Source: Dendrolimus kikuchii (Eukaryota; Arthropoda; Insecta; Lepidoptera; Lasiocampidae). Taken from it: 64,000 bases of DNA. Below the pieces are notes generated by a model. The model worked only from the letters and a program-made list of their open reading frames with translations, was not told where the DNA came from and made no database searches. Location of the stretch: assembly GCA_019925095.2 (NCBI GenBank), contig CM034412.1, positions 12,810,001 to 12,874,000 on the forward strand, read 5' to 3'. Both the position numbers and the translations under genes were made by a program. Below, piece after piece: positions 34,190 to 46,810 of the stretch (its first letter is position 1; each line of letters opens with the position of its first letter).

Positions 34190-34640
34190 ACATATTGTCA
34201 CGCCTGTGTCCCATGGGAGTAAGCAGAGACTATGGATTTCCACTTGTGACGATCCTGACAAACAACTTTCGCTTCATCTACTTTCATTAACCTCTTCATA
34301 CATGCACGTTTATTTGAGATGCTTTTTACCTGACCTCTTTTTAACAAATTTGCTATTTAATTGCATATATATCGTCTCAGTCTACCGGTAGCGTAGCAAC
34401 TTTACCATTCACAATACTGTCATACACTTGTTTTGTGATTCTACTTTTATCCATTCTCTCTATATGTCCAAACCACCTTAACATTCGTTTTTCAACTGTT
34501 GTTATTACATCTTCTTTCAATCCACAACGTTACCTTATCACACTGTTCCTTATCAAATCATTCAAGCTAACTAAATTTCAACTGTGTTTATCCTACTTTC
34601 ATGATTTTTCTATCATATCCAAGTTTCACTAACATACATC
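34190..34640 (-). mobile_element. Degenerate LINE 3' fragment (same family)
   Basis: The minus strand reads KRACMKRLMKVDEAKVVCQD, then KWKSIVSAYSHGTQA, similar to the C-terminus at 29.8 kb. Several stops and frame breaks occur upstream. It ends in a tatgtatgtagg-type tail. Confidence 0.7.
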
Positions 34641-34865
34641 AGTGTTGGCATATACACCCCTTAATGGACATTGGACAGCCAGGCGTGCCTTTGCAGACAC
34701 TTTCTGGCTGTTTATATACGAGCTTAGAGTATGTACGTGCTGCTTCAATACTCACTTTACGCTCGATTGTAAACAATAGCAGACATTGAAATGGTTGCAG
34801 CTTCGGCGCTTTATTTATCAAGTTTATCTAATTATGCAAAATTAAAAAACGGCCTTTTTTTTTTT

Positions 34866-34906
34866 TGTAACCCAAGCCCTGCAGCGAGACTTTTATGGAC
34901 TGATAT
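34866..34906 (+). repeat. Short SINE family E-like 3' remnant
   Basis: 'aagccctgcagcgagacttttatgg' resembles the 3' end of the family E body. Too short for certainty. Confidence 0.35.
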
Positions 34907-34909
34907 TAC

Positions 34910-37900
34910 ATACATACTGTAGGACGCTCTCCAGATCAGTAGACTGATGACACTTGTAATGTAGCTGTTAGGGAATAGATGAGAAAAGCAGAGAACCAGG
35001 AATGTGAGGCAAACTCAGGGAGACCTATTTCCAGCAATGGACTACAAATGACTAAAGAATAAGAACATTTTATTCATAGACAATCTAATAGACAGACTGA
35101 TGGATATGACTGTTTTATATGTGATCCATTTGATAGATGGTCCTTCGAGCCCAATATGAACCAGCGATGGATACATAATAACATACTTTTATTTGTTGCA
35201 AAACAAACTAATACACAAACTTAACTTTTCGAAATAATGGTAAGATTTATATTACTCATGAATTTTTGGCAAATATAGGCCCAGTAAAATCTATACCAAC
35301 TTTCTGAAAGGGTCTTGCCGCTATAACGCACTGTTTTGATGAGAAACGCATTAGTTGATCTGCGGCGATTGCCTTATGTCTAAAAAATATTGAAGGCTGG
35401 CTAAAGACAGTAGATACTGAAAAAGTGTGGCAAATTTAAAAAGTATCAGAATGGCAATTTCAAATTGCCATAGAATATTTATTGTTGAAAAATTTGTGGC
35501 TATGTTAGCGTGGAAAATTTTTGACCGAGCCGATAACGGCGGCCACACATCGAAAACTACAAAGCCGCTGATAGGCCACCAGAAGCCACAAATGGCCGCC
35601 CAAAGTCTGAGATGGCTACCGAACGCCAACGAATGCTAACTAAGCCACAGATAAAGTCAACGCAAAGCCCGCGAAGGGTATCGGATGCCGTAGACTGGCC
35701 AACGAGAGCCGTTGAGAGACCGGTGGTCTCTTAACGGTGGTTAAGAAGGCTCCAACGGCTCCAAACCACGCCACCGACGAGTAGTTGCCCGTCGAGTAAA
35801 AGCCGGCGCAAAGAAGTTTTCCTCGGGGCCCCAATCTCCTCGCCGCCTTAAAAGGCCAAGAAGAAGAAGACTACCAACACACAATATTTATACAATACGT
35901 AAACAATATTGTTTTCATTTGAATTCCGTTTCTTTCTTCTGTTGCCTTTTCGTGAATTTGAAAAGCATGCAAAACAATAAGTTAGTTATAAGTATTTTAT
36001 TTAGTAAAATCACCATAAAATAATATGTACACGTCGACTTCTGCACTTCAATTTTTATGGTTTTGTTCATGATTTAAGCTCGTTAATGCTAAAACACAAT
36101 TACAACAAAATAGCACAAATGACAGTAGTACCAACAATGTTTTGGTAAAATAATATTTATTGAATTAAGATATTATAAACTAATATAATAAAAGTAAACC
36201 TAACTTATATTGTATTCTACCTTTGTTTTTCTTTCACCTGTCCCAATTATAAGACTATAAATAGAATATTGAGCATAGGTTATCGAAGTCAAAGGATAAG
36301 GTTTGCTAAAATGACTTCGACATTTGCATTAGCATTGCCAAGTAAAAAGTTTGTGAACAATTCGAGTGTACATTCGTTAGAACAACTCTGTATACTGTTT
36401 TGGTCAAAATGGTTACGGACCCCTATAAAAGAATATAAAAACAAATTACTTGAGTTTTTCTAAGCCGTTGTTTACATGATTGTACGCGCGAAAAGTATCC
36501 AAGCAACACGTTCCATTACACGTTTTTGCTTTTAATGCGATACACATAACGCATTATTATTTATGACCCAAGTTCGCTTCACGCGTTATTTGTCCTTTGT
36601 GTGGCACGTTACAATAAATTATAACTTAATTTATTCCTTTTTATCCTACGATATGGGGAAAAAATTGTTATAATATATTCATACTTGTCGTTCCTTTACA
36701 CGCGCATTTTCTGAGAGTTCGTAAATTACTTCCTAAAATGCTACGTACACATAGAGCCTACTAAAGAGAATGGCTGGTCTTCATTGGGTATAACGTCACC
36801 GATCTCTATATAATTCTCGTAAGATGTTTTTGTTTTAAATGCATTAATTTTACCAATGTAAGTATGTCGCTATTTTTTCAAATAAAGGTTTTCTCTCTTT
36901 TCTTTCTATTATTGTCACTTACAGAATGCTGCCACTTTATTCTTGTGCCCGTTTGATTGGCGCCATTTTGGCGCTGATAGTCAAGGGATTAGTGCGAGAG
37001 TCCCAGTGAAATAAAAAGTTGCTTATTTTAGTATTATAATTCCGGAAGCATGTACGTGCCATTCATCTGTTCATTTCCCCTCCATATTCAAAATATCCCT
37101 CTCCTTCCGTTTCCAAAAAGAGATGCTTCGCAACTTGCCCGTTACACAGGCTTATGAACTCATGAAGTTCTACTCAAATATCTTTAAAAAGTGATCAAAT
37201 AATCCACCTCGCCGCGACGTGTGTTAGACTTGAAAATAATATAAATACAAGATGTCAGAGTGTCTTACTGGCGCCTAGTTCAAATCAAGCTATCGAAGGA
37301 AAAACAGTAAATTATGCAAATTGCGGACCCTTTTATCTTACATTCCTCTCTGGTCCTTCGATCCGGATCCTTCTATAGCCGAACGAACTAAAAGACGATT
37401 TTATTTGGTAAACCTAGAACATAATTTATTATTCTGAATATAATTGACAAAAACAGGTTCAACTCGATCGTTTTAGTGGAGAAAATATATTGAAGTCAAC
37501 AAACAAGCGTCAATGAGTCATTGTAACGCCAACTTATACTGGGCGTATTTCAATATTAGTTTCAAAGATTGTTGCAAGCGGCGCTTCAAATTGACACAAA
37601 AAATTCTTGTCATTTATATGCAGCTACGTCTACATTTGGTCGAATATCGGTGTTCTTAACATTATTGTCACAGGCGGAATGTTGGCGAACGTTTGTTGGT
37701 ACTTCGTTGGCTGATTGGCTCTGTGTGTAGGCGGCCGAAGAAGATTTGAAAATGTTGATTTGCGCGTCTAGTCTGTGTTAAATATTCATGAATATAGGTA
37801 TATAAGTTTTAGAATAATCTTCAAACTAACAGACATCAGACGAAATCCAGACATTTATTATAGAAGCTTCAGTGAAATTATATGCCTTTGATGCTAAACG

Positions 37901-37950
37901 GGGGTATTCTTGTGACAGATCGAAAAAGTAGAATCATTGGTGGTGGTAGG
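34910..37950. other. Unannotated 3-kb spacer
   Basis: Only short open frames without recognisable motifs. 36185-36290 resembles 49390-49480 ('gtattctacc … aagactata … tagaata.tgagc'), so part of it is repetitive. The GC-richer patch at 35520-35870 is unassigned. Confidence 0.45.
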
Positions 37951-37955
37951 TCTTA

Positions 37956-38268
37956 TCCGTGCAGGAACGAAGAAAGAATACAATTTCCTGCGGCCGGGCG
38001 GCCTGTCGTAAGAGGCGACTTAACAACCCACAGCCAGGTGGTAGGGCATTTGCCCGACTGGATGGCTACCACCCCTGGTCTAAAGTATGTCACCATAACA
38101 ACCTTGAGTTGTGTTCCGGCATTAGTGACCAGGTTCCAGTTTCCCTTAAGAGAGTAGCAGCGCATTTGTAGCAACTTTGGTGTTGCAAATGTCCATAGGC
38201 GATGGTAACCGCTTTCCATCTAGTGGGCCGTCTGCCTGTCTGCTGATCTCCTGCAATAAAAAAAAAAG
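37956..38268 (+). repeat. SINE/LINE-tail family A, full copy
   Basis: ccgtgcaggaacgaag … ctgctgatctcctgcaataaaaaaaaaa, nearly identical to the 22-kb copy. Confidence 0.87.
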
Positions 38269-38376
38269 GTAGTTTTCCGGCCAGAGTCGAACTCACCTCA
38301 TGGCAATAAGATACTGGTGTGCTAGATAAGATAGTGTAATACAGATAAATCAACTGTGACAATTTTTATCATATTA

Positions 38377-38713
38377 CGGCCGCGTTCTACATGAGCTCAC
38401 AACCGCCATTGTTCCCGTTCCACTTACTTGCGAGCGCTATAATCATAAACTCAAGTGAAACGGATTATAGAGCGTTGATGTCATTAACGACAAAGTACAC
38501 AAATGTTTTTGGTTGATATATGGTTGATTTGAATATCGCTGGTCAACGCCTACTTCGACCCATCTCTTAACATGGGTCATTGTGAGCGCTGTGTGATCGA
38601 AAATAATGACGTCATTAGTGATTTTTTCGCGGCTACCAAAACCACCGTGGTCACTATGTGGAACGGCTGAAGGAGCATTTTGAGCGTTGTGAGCTACAAG
38701 CGGAACGCGTGCT
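38377..38713. mobile_element. Inverted-repeat element (family C), long variant
   Basis: cgcgttctacatgagctcac … gctacaagcggaacgcg, with about 80 extra bp in the middle (38470-38550). The most diverged copy. Confidence 0.7.
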
Positions 38714-38816
38714 ACAAAACGGCGCGGTCTCGTAGATTTCTACGACACGACGGCGCAAAAAAGTTCAGACGTCATCGTTTTATCCAAATTAAAGGAGTAA
38801 AATAAAGTCTATGACA

Positions 38817-38970
38817 GCCTCATGGTTGAGCGAGTTAAGCTTTTGACGGCCGAGCTCACTGGAATACAATGGCTCCGGGTTCGATCCAGTATACTATCCA
38901 TAACACAAGTGTAACTCGCTTAGCTTGGAAATACACCATGTGTGTCTTTGCCTGCGAAAATTTTTTTTAA
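38817..38970 (+). mobile_element. SINE family B-like copy
   Basis: A-box-like TGGTTGAGCGA and B box GGTTCGATCCA at tRNA spacing, then 'cataacacaagtgtaactcgct' as in family B bodies. Diverged. Confidence 0.65.
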
Positions 38971-38989
38971 ACTGCAATTGAAATTACAT

Positions 38990-39705
38990 TCATGAATCGT
39001 CATATATCATCAAATATCAATTTTAACACTTATATGAGATTTTAAAACCTGTTTTTTATAAGAAAATAGTTTTAGTATATTTTGTACACGTGTCTAATTT
39101 TGATTTAAAACAAATTAAGGTGCTGGCTAAATACACATGCAGTGCGAAATCATTATCATTCAAAAACACATGTACACTGTTAAGTGATTACGTTCATCCC
39201 CAATCTAAACAGGCGATAAAATCTCGGCTAGATATAAAAAAAGAGATTGACACGATATTAGTTGTCGTGGTCATAATGAAACTGCCGTTGATGGCTGTCG
39301 AGGGTTCATCAAGTTCAGTTGAGCCATTTGTCCGTGTTAATCGTGCTCACTAAATGCTCAGGCTGACCCACTTGCGGTTAAGTGTAGGTACGTCTGTTGT
39401 TAAGGGCGATACAGATTTATACGTTGCAATTTATATCAACTAGTAGAAAACAAAATATCAATATTATAATAATTTTAAGTGTCGAAAATATCAATTCTTC
39501 GATTATAAATTTAGATAGGTATATCTGTATAGATTATAAGATAATTCTTTACTTCTAACCAAAATAAGAATTACAAAAGAAAAACGAAGAAACTATGTGC
39601 GCTCCCGCGTTGTGCTAGCCAATAGTTAGTTGTGCGATGACTAGACGTATGCAGCTTCCATAAATTAATTTAATTTATTACTGAGTTCTCGCAACGCACT
39701 GCGGC
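38990..39705. other. Unannotated spacer
   Basis: The 87-codon open frame at 39090-39353 has no recognisable domain and I do not call it. 39972-40436 and 40775-42300 are also unassigned AT-rich sequence. Confidence 0.45.
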
Positions 39706-39719
39706 GCGATCGGCGTCCT

Positions 39720-39957
39720 TTTTATTTAGCCAGGGGAAATCCGATTGAAGACCATAGGCCGCGCGTAGTATAAGTCGCTGTCCTTGCGTGGGATTCGCCA
39801 TATCGGGGGTGGCACTAGCATCTCTAGGCAGAACAAAAGATAATATTGCCACTCCCCAGTTAGGTATACCCACTAAAACCCCTGGGTGTGCCTTCCTGCG
39901 CCTTATGACAGGGCTATGAGAAAGCAGAAGCTGGATCACCTCCGCGTGCCCTGATAG
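39720..39957 (-). mobile_element. R1-clade LINE 3' UTR copy, 14-bp TSD
   Basis: Matches the inverse of 28595-28840 (cagggcacgcgg… to …tttcccctggc), flanked by gcgatcggcgtcct at 39706-39719 and 39958-39971. It contains only 3' UTR. Confidence 0.85.
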
Positions 39958-40436
39958 GCGATCGGCGTCCTATTCTAAGATCGGCATTCTTTAACCGGCT
40001 TAACTTTGAGAGTCCGACACCCCGTCTTTTTATTAATGGTCTAAGGGCTCTGCGAACATAGTCGAACGTATGCGAAGAAATGGAATCACTCTTATAATTG
40101 ATGCCAAAATATTTTATCGGCACTCAACTCCGGTCGTTGACGTAAACGCTTTACGAGATATCTTTTATATTTGGGACATTGTTTCAACTGCTTATTACTT
40201 TTATATCCGACAAATTAATTCTTAACAACTTCATGTGTACTCGGACGTGCGAGAGATTAAATGAAATGAAAATATGTTACTATCGACACTGGGTACATAC
40301 ATGAGGCTTTCTAAGTGAAGATCCATGTATAAAGTTACGTCAAGTTATAAGATTAATTTATTCCTGCATTATTTAGTAAGGTTAAAACTGAACGCAACGA
40401 ACGTCATAAACTATAGGTATAATAATGTGTATAATA

Positions 40437-40558
40437 ACTTGTCTAAGGCGGGTTGGCAGGTTTGACACATCGATTATCTCGATGTGCGGGATTCATCACG
40501 GCATTTTCCTTCATCGTTGTTAGCACGTGGTAATTGTAACAATATGCATATTATAATA
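40437..40558 (-). mobile_element. tRNA-derived SINE (family E) fragment
   Basis: Matches the inverse of the middle of the 19.5-kb copy, from 'ccgccttggacaag' back to 'tgcatattgttacaatt', where the PLE fragment begins. Confidence 0.8.
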
Positions 40559-40642
40559 AAACTACGTTTAAACGGTTTTAAGCGCGGTAATTTATTTGAT
40601 TTTTATTATTCCGACGTTTAGGCCACTTTTAACATTTGTGTA
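40559..40642 (-). mobile_element. Penelope-like terminal fragment joined to a SINE
   Basis: ataataaaactacgttt…ccgacgtttaggccactttt, the inverse of the PLE end. It is fused at the same SINE position as the insertion at 3.7 kb; no right-hand duplication is present. Confidence 0.75.
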
Positions 40643-40654
40643 TGGCATCAACAC

Positions 40655-40774
40655 TCCGTAATCCCTTCTACTTGAGTTTATGACTGCGATGCCCGCAAGC
40701 AAGTGGAACGGCAAAAGTCGTGGTCGTGAGTGTGGTCGTTGTGAGCTCAAATGGAACGCGCCTAATGTATTTTA
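40655..40774. mobile_element. Inverted-repeat element (family C), fragment
   Basis: 'acttgagtttatgactgcga' to 'gagctcaaatggaacgcg', one arm only. Confidence 0.65.
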
Positions 40775-42300
40775 CAGGATACTAAGTTAGTCGTTTGGAT
40801 ACAATTATTTTTTGAAGGTTAAAAAACTGTACTAAGCTTTCAATTTTTAAGATAGCACATTATTGTAGCTGTGATGGACCCGAACGACCGAGCTAACCGA
40901 GCTGCCAGTATTATAAAATTGCTACAAAAAGTATTTATTCCACAACAGTAGCAGAGGCTAGTTGATATACAAAGGCGAACTTACGGTCGGTGGGCGGGCA
41001 TACATGACTATTTATTAGAAGTTCGGTTTTCGTCAGATAGGTTAAGGAACCCCAAGATGTAATATTATTAAATTAAAATCGACATAGTAAGGTAACGTAT
41101 ACCAACTATGTCTGCGTGCAATCAAAAACCATACCTTACAGAAATAATACAAAATGTTTTCGATTTTCCTCACGTTCTCAACATTTTTATATGTCGAAAT
41201 ATTTCCAAACGACTGACAATAACGCTTGCACGGAAAGTTTAATATGTTCCGAGACTGGAAACTGAAAAGTAGCAAGTTTAAATTGTACCCGCGTTATTTT
41301 TAGAGAAAAATTCGTGGTGCATTGTATTAATACATTGTTGGAAAGGTTAAAGGATCATGAAATACCAAAAATTTTGTGATCTTTGACAATATTATATTTG
41401 ATAGTCAAATCAATGTTAGGCGTAACTATGACAGAGCAACATTCACCCAAAGCCCTGTGCAGTTTAAAGATTTTATTTTCCAAAAAACCAAAATTTAAAA
41501 AAAATAAATTGACGTGTTTTTTGCTTTAAGCACTCAATAATCATTAAATAGAAGAAAATAGGTATTTATGATACTAGTGGCGTTAATTTGGTTTTTACAA
41601 CGAGTAGACCAATGATACTTTACTACAGTGACGAATTAATCGCACGTGTGTCATATAACTTTTTACAAAATAGTACAATAGGTAATAACACAAACGTAAA
41701 TATCAATCGGAAAGTCGCAACAATCTTCAACGTTTCTAATATGAAAATGGCGCGCATTCACACATGGCGCCACGTGCACGTGGTGAAAATTAAAACTAAG
41801 TCCTTCGTCTCATTTCTCTATAGTGTCAAAGTGAGACAAATGTATTGCTCAAAAGCGCTTCCAAGGAGATTCGATTATTCAGCTTATCTGTTTTAGTAAT
41901 GTGAAAGAATTTTTCTTCACCTACGTAGCTATTTTATCGCACGTTCCATTGTGTGGTACGTAACTTTTAACGAAGTGAAACTTCAGAGAATACACTCACA
42001 GATAATTCTTCTCTAACTTTTATTAATATAAATATAATTCGTCTAGCCTACATCCGATATTATATTATAATTTAAAAAATCAATCTAAATTACACTTTAA
42101 ATCATTAGCATAAAGTTCAAAATCCAATGCACTGTTACGTAAAATTTCCTTTGATCTACGTATAAAAGAATATTTACCTTAACTATATACAGATAGAGCT
42201 AAAATTAATTTGAAACTTTATGTTTTATTTAAATCGAAAATTAATACTAACGGATAAAGAGAAATGTGTTTTATTTCGTATTAAATAAGATTGAACTTTC

Positions 42301-42721
42301 TGTGTTTATCTCTTTTTAGTGCCACTTTTTAGTTTAATCGATTTTCAAATCACAACGATTCTAAAGATGTTTCACTTCAAAATTGTGCGCGCAGATCACA
42401 CGCAGTAGAAGTGAAACAAAGTGTGACAAGTGTTGGGACTGAGAGGGATTCTAAATTTCGTAACGTCACATTTCATATATTATATCGTTATTAATATATT
42501 TAAGTTTTAAAACACAAAATTTGAAGTGTTAACGAAGAACTTCAAATCATTTTCAACTATAACTATATGTATGAGCATAGTGTTTAAATGATTAAATATA
42601 ATGTATTCTATCTCATTCTGTCGCAGGCTTAGTCCTATAGATTTATGTGTTTATCTCTTTTTAGTGTTACTTTTTTTTTCACCTTCAAATCACAACGATT
42701 CTAAAGAAGTTTCACTTCATA
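42301..42721. repeat. Pair of ~75-bp direct repeats
   Basis: 'tgtgtttatctctttttagtg … caaatcacaacgattctaaag' occurs at about 42301-42379 and again at 42645-42721. The intervening sequence is AT-rich and unrecognised. Confidence 0.65.
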
Positions 42722-42878
42722 AACTGCATACTTTATTAATTAAGTTGATAATCTTTTAATAATCTCTCCTTAATGACACTTCTATACACTTCGTTCTTCG
42801 TTGATAACTCCTTCACAGGCTGTCCGTTTATGAAAATCACTGCGACTCAAAATCATACAAATCAGTATCTTTTACAGT

Positions 42879-43202
42879 TGATCTGGCCGATTGCCAGATT
42901 TCAAGGGTGCAAGGGTAAGAGGGAATGGAGATAAATGGACTCACCCGTAATAATATGAGCTGAGTAACCGGAGCGTCTGCGATACAGGAGCAGCAGTGCG
43001 TGTTCTCTTGTTATATATCTCCCGCTTCACAACTAGATTCACTTGCCACTTATCACCAAGCTCTTGGAACCCGATTAGTATTGCAATTGGGTGGATATCT
43101 CAAATGCGCGCGCGATGCGTGAATGTCTTTACGACGGGTCGATTCAGACTGATCGTTGAGACGCGGAAGGGAATCATCGTTCGTTACGCGGTGGCGTGAA
43201 CA
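42879..43202 (-). repeat. BEL/Pao 3' LTR (minus copy)
   Basis: Runs TGTTCACGCC...CCAGATCA on the minus strand. It matches the 5' LTR of the plus copy (57404-57736) except for a roughly 25-bp deletion after 'gatgattccc' and scattered changes. It contains a TATA-like gatatataac about two thirds in. Confidence 0.88.
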
Positions 43203-43248
43203 TCCTGGGGCCCGGGGAAAAGGTGACGGCTCCCATTTATAGTGCTGA

Positions 43249-43734
43249 CTAAGTGCTGTTGTCGTCGGGGGGAAGACGAGCAATCTTTGTGACTGGTCTC
43301 GTTAAGCTGCCATCCTTGGTGCTGAGTTCTACGACTCGGACGACGTCATCCTTTCCGGGCAGAATCTTCTTTATTCTTCCCATCTTCCACTGGAGTCTGG
43401 GAAGATTATCCTCCTTTATGAGTACCAGCTCACCAATCTTGGGTCGACTGGTTTCCGTAGTCCATTTAGATCGGGATTGGAGAGTGTGCAGGTAGGATTT
43501 CGACCACAAGGTCCAAAATCGCTGAGCCAACGCTTGCACTAAGCGAAAACGTCGTAGGGTTGATGGAGGAGAGGATTCATGGGAATGTTCGGGTAATGCG
43601 GTAAGTGGGCGACCTATAAGGAAATGACCAGCGGTTAGGACTTCGAAGTCTGTAGGGTCTGAAGACAGAGGGCAGAGTGGTCGAGAGTTGAGAACGGCCT
43701 CAATACGGGCTAAGAGTGTAGAAAATTCTTCAAA
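43249..43734 (-). pseudogene. Integrase C-terminal region of BEL/Pao, separated by deletion
   Basis: After the deletion junction at 43734/43735 the sequence resumes at the end of the integrase core and continues through a C-terminal domain (KIGELVLIKEDNLPRLQWKM...GRIKKILPG), like the DUF5641-type tail found in BEL/Pao pols. It is out of frame with the upstream pol, so it is not translated as part of Pol here. Confidence 0.85.
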
Positions 43735-46700
43735 ATTGTTGACGCAGTAGTGTGTGTAGTGTATCTGCGCCCGGGTGGCAGTGTATAGTGTGGAAATGAT
43801 CTATAATTAGGTCCACAAGGGGGCTTGAACTGGGTAAGATGAGGGGATGTTGTGTGTCATATCTAAGGGCTGAGTTGGACAAGCGCCCTCCTACTCTAAG
43901 AAGATCATCCTTGAGAAAGGGCGAGAGGCGTTGTATTCGCACTGTACATAATTTGTTAGTTTGCAGTCGGTGGATGTCTTCAGCGAACATATTTTGTTGG
44001 ACTGAGCGTACCCAGTGTAAGAGCGCTTTCTTACGTTCGTCTACGGTAATGGGACCAACGATGCGAGAGTGAGAAGATACCAAGCAATTGTGTGCAAAAC
44101 GTTTAATACATGCGGTTACGCCTACAAGTGTGTCTAAGGAGCTGAATCTCGTGAGTAAATCCGTGTCTAGATCAGGAACCGCGATGTGAGCTACCATTTT
44201 TCTTGGTTTTAGACCAGGCAGTACGTGATGACCCAAAGCAGGGGGCATCGTGGGCCAGGTATCAGGTGGGGCCTTGAGCCAAGTAGGCGACCACCATAGG
44301 TCATAGGCTAAGAGTTCCTGTGCTGATATTCCCCTGCTAGCACAGTCGGCAGGGTTAAGAGCTGAGGGTACATGTCTCCAAGTAGGGTTACATGGATTGG
44401 CTGCAATGGCAGAGACTCGATTGGCCTCAAAGACCTGTAGGGATTGAGAAGGAGTTTTAAGCCAGGCGAGTACGATAGTACTGTCTGACCAACAAAAGTG
44501 TTGCTGAATGGTAATGTGGGCAGAAAGTTGAACAGAGACGCGAGAAATGAGCAGCGAAGTGAGGTGTGCAGCTGAAAGTTCCAGCTTTGGTATAGTCTGT
44601 CGGGTTTTAATGGGGGCTACCTTGGATTTAGAAACAAGTAGTCTGACGTGTACCTGACCCGTGATATTCGTTTCATGAAGATAGACTGCGGCTGCATATC
44701 CGGATTCGGATGCATCGGCAAAACCGTGTAGGGTGTAGGTGGAATCTTTGCTGGTGCAAATTGTTCTGGGGAGTCGAAGAGCAGAGAGTAGAGGTAAGTC
44801 TTCAAAAATGTGCTGAAATTGAAATGTGACATCATTGGGAGCCGATTCATCCCAGTCTAACTTTAGAGTCCATAGGTGCTGAATGAGCAGTTTTGCGCGG
44901 AAAATAACTGGGCTGATCCATCCACTAGGATCGTATAAACGAGCGATGGTACTGAGTATTGACCTTTTGGTAAATTTTTCCAGTGTAGGTACCGAAATGT
45001 GATATGTAAATTCGTCCGTTTGGGGTATCCATTGCATACCAAGTACCTTGATTGCATTGGAGTCGGGTACAACATCAAAATCCTTGGGTATGTCACATTG
45101 ATCATCCGGGAAGCGTTCTAACAGCTGACGAGAGTTTGAGGTCCACTTTCGCAAATGAAATCCCCCTAGGGCTAGTAACTCAATGAGTTCAGTCTGCAGA
45201 GCTATTGCCTTGTCAACTGAATCATGCCCAGTCAGAATGTCATCCACGAATATGGAGTGCGTAAGAACCTGTGCAGCCTGGGGAAAACGGTGACCTTCAT
45301 CAGTGACCAGCTGTATAATAGATCGATTGGCGAGGAAGGGGCTGGGTCGTAGGCCATACGTGACAGTGGACAGGGCGTAAGTGAGCAGAGGTTGATCTGG
45401 AGAAGAGCGCCATAGAATGAGTTGGAACCGTCTGTGGTCTGGGTGAACTAGTATATTTCTAAACATCATCTGGATGTCTGTACTAAAGACCACTTTGTGA
45501 GTACGAAAATTTAGAATGATGTCAGTAATATCACGTTGGAGCGGTGGGCCAGTGTGCAGACAGTCATTAAGACTGACACCATTAGAGCTCTTACAGCTGC
45601 CATCAAAAACCGTGCGAAGTTTTTCAGAGTTGGCTTTGAAGATGCCATGATGCGGGACGTAAAAATGGTCTTTTCCTTTGAATGTGCTGGGGTGACAAAG
45701 AGCCATGTGGCCCATGTCAATGTATTCCTTCATGAAGTCGATATATTTTGAGCGGAGGGTAGGATCTCTTTGGAGTTTGCGCTCCAAATTAAGGAATCGT
45801 CGTAGTGCAATAGCGTGGGTTGCACCGAGCTTAGGTGCCTTTGTAAGAAAGGGAAGGGATACTATGTATCGCCCTGTGGGATCACGTGTGGTGGTAGAAC
45901 GAAAGTTCTCCTCACACTCGTCAGAGGTTGAGTTGTCCTTTGATTGCACTTCTTCGACTTCCCAGAATCTCTCCAGAGCGGAGTGTATTTCTTTATTTGA
46001 GTGTTGGGGTTGTAAACAGTCAATATTTACTAGTGCTGAATTAACTTGAGGCTCAGGCTTTGTGTAGTTTGGATTGATAGGACCTAAAAGAGCGAAATTG
46101 AAGATCGTGCCGAAGGCTATTGGTCTGCCGGGGCCCAAAAAAATTTTGTTACCATCCAAAATTTGGCCCAAGACATCAGAACCTAAAATTAAGTCAATAG
46201 CGGCTGGAAAACGATAAGACGAGTCTGCTAGGGGAAGCTGTGTCGAGTCGAGGAGTGGAACAACGTCAGGTAACATTGTTAATGGTAAAAGACCTGTCAA
46301 ATCTGGTAGAATGTATGCCTTTGCGCTAATTACTGGGACTTCGGTGTGAATAGGGCGGAATGTGATGGTAGTTGAAGAACTAGAGTTTTGAGTCTGCTGA
46401 TTACCGACTCCTGTAATTTTTAGTTCTGTGTGCTCGACAGGCAAACGTAATTTTTGTGTCATAGTTTTAGTTAACAAGGTTAGCATGGAACCGCTGTCTA
46501 ATAATGCTCTTGCCTTATGAAATTCTCCAGCGTTGTCTGCTAGTTCTAGGGACACAGTGGGTAATAAAACTGGTGGATCGTGTACTGTAATGTGCTGAGT
46601 ATGTGCTGAAATATGACTGTCATTTTGGTTAGCTTTATCAGAGGAAGTAACAGGGCTGCCGGGCAAGTGATTATTATGATAAACTTTATTATCATAGTGC

Positions 46701-46810
46701 TGAGTATGAAACTGGGATTTATTTTGTTTACGTGATGTAGTGGATGGTGTATATTGTAGCGATGGTATGGGTGGGTGTAGTGTAGTATTGTGTAAGTGAG
46801 TAGCAGGTAG
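43730..46810 (-). pseudogene. BEL/Pao pol, truncated by integrase deletion
   Basis: The frame continues directly from the gag UGA. An A17-type aspartic protease has the motif ALLDSGSMLTLL. The reverse transcriptase follows, with a catalytic box of type F-V-D-D (plus-strand position about 45240-45255) and TDIQMMFRNI upstream. RNase H follows (FADASESGYAAAVY, DSTIVLAW). The zinc-binding N-terminus of integrase starts (HFHTIHCHPGADTLH), then 569 bp present in the plus copy are missing. The frame shifts to an immediate TGA at 43730. Compared with the plus copy, almost all other differences are single substitutions. Confidence 0.92.

Noticed and set aside
39090..39353. 87-codon open frame as a small gene
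   Set aside because: No recognisable domain, splice context or homologous neighbour; it is in AT-rich spacer.
43839..46049. Several plus-strand open frames of 70-114 codons inside the minus BEL copy
   Set aside because: They are antisense shadows of pol; the same shadows recur opposite the plus copy.
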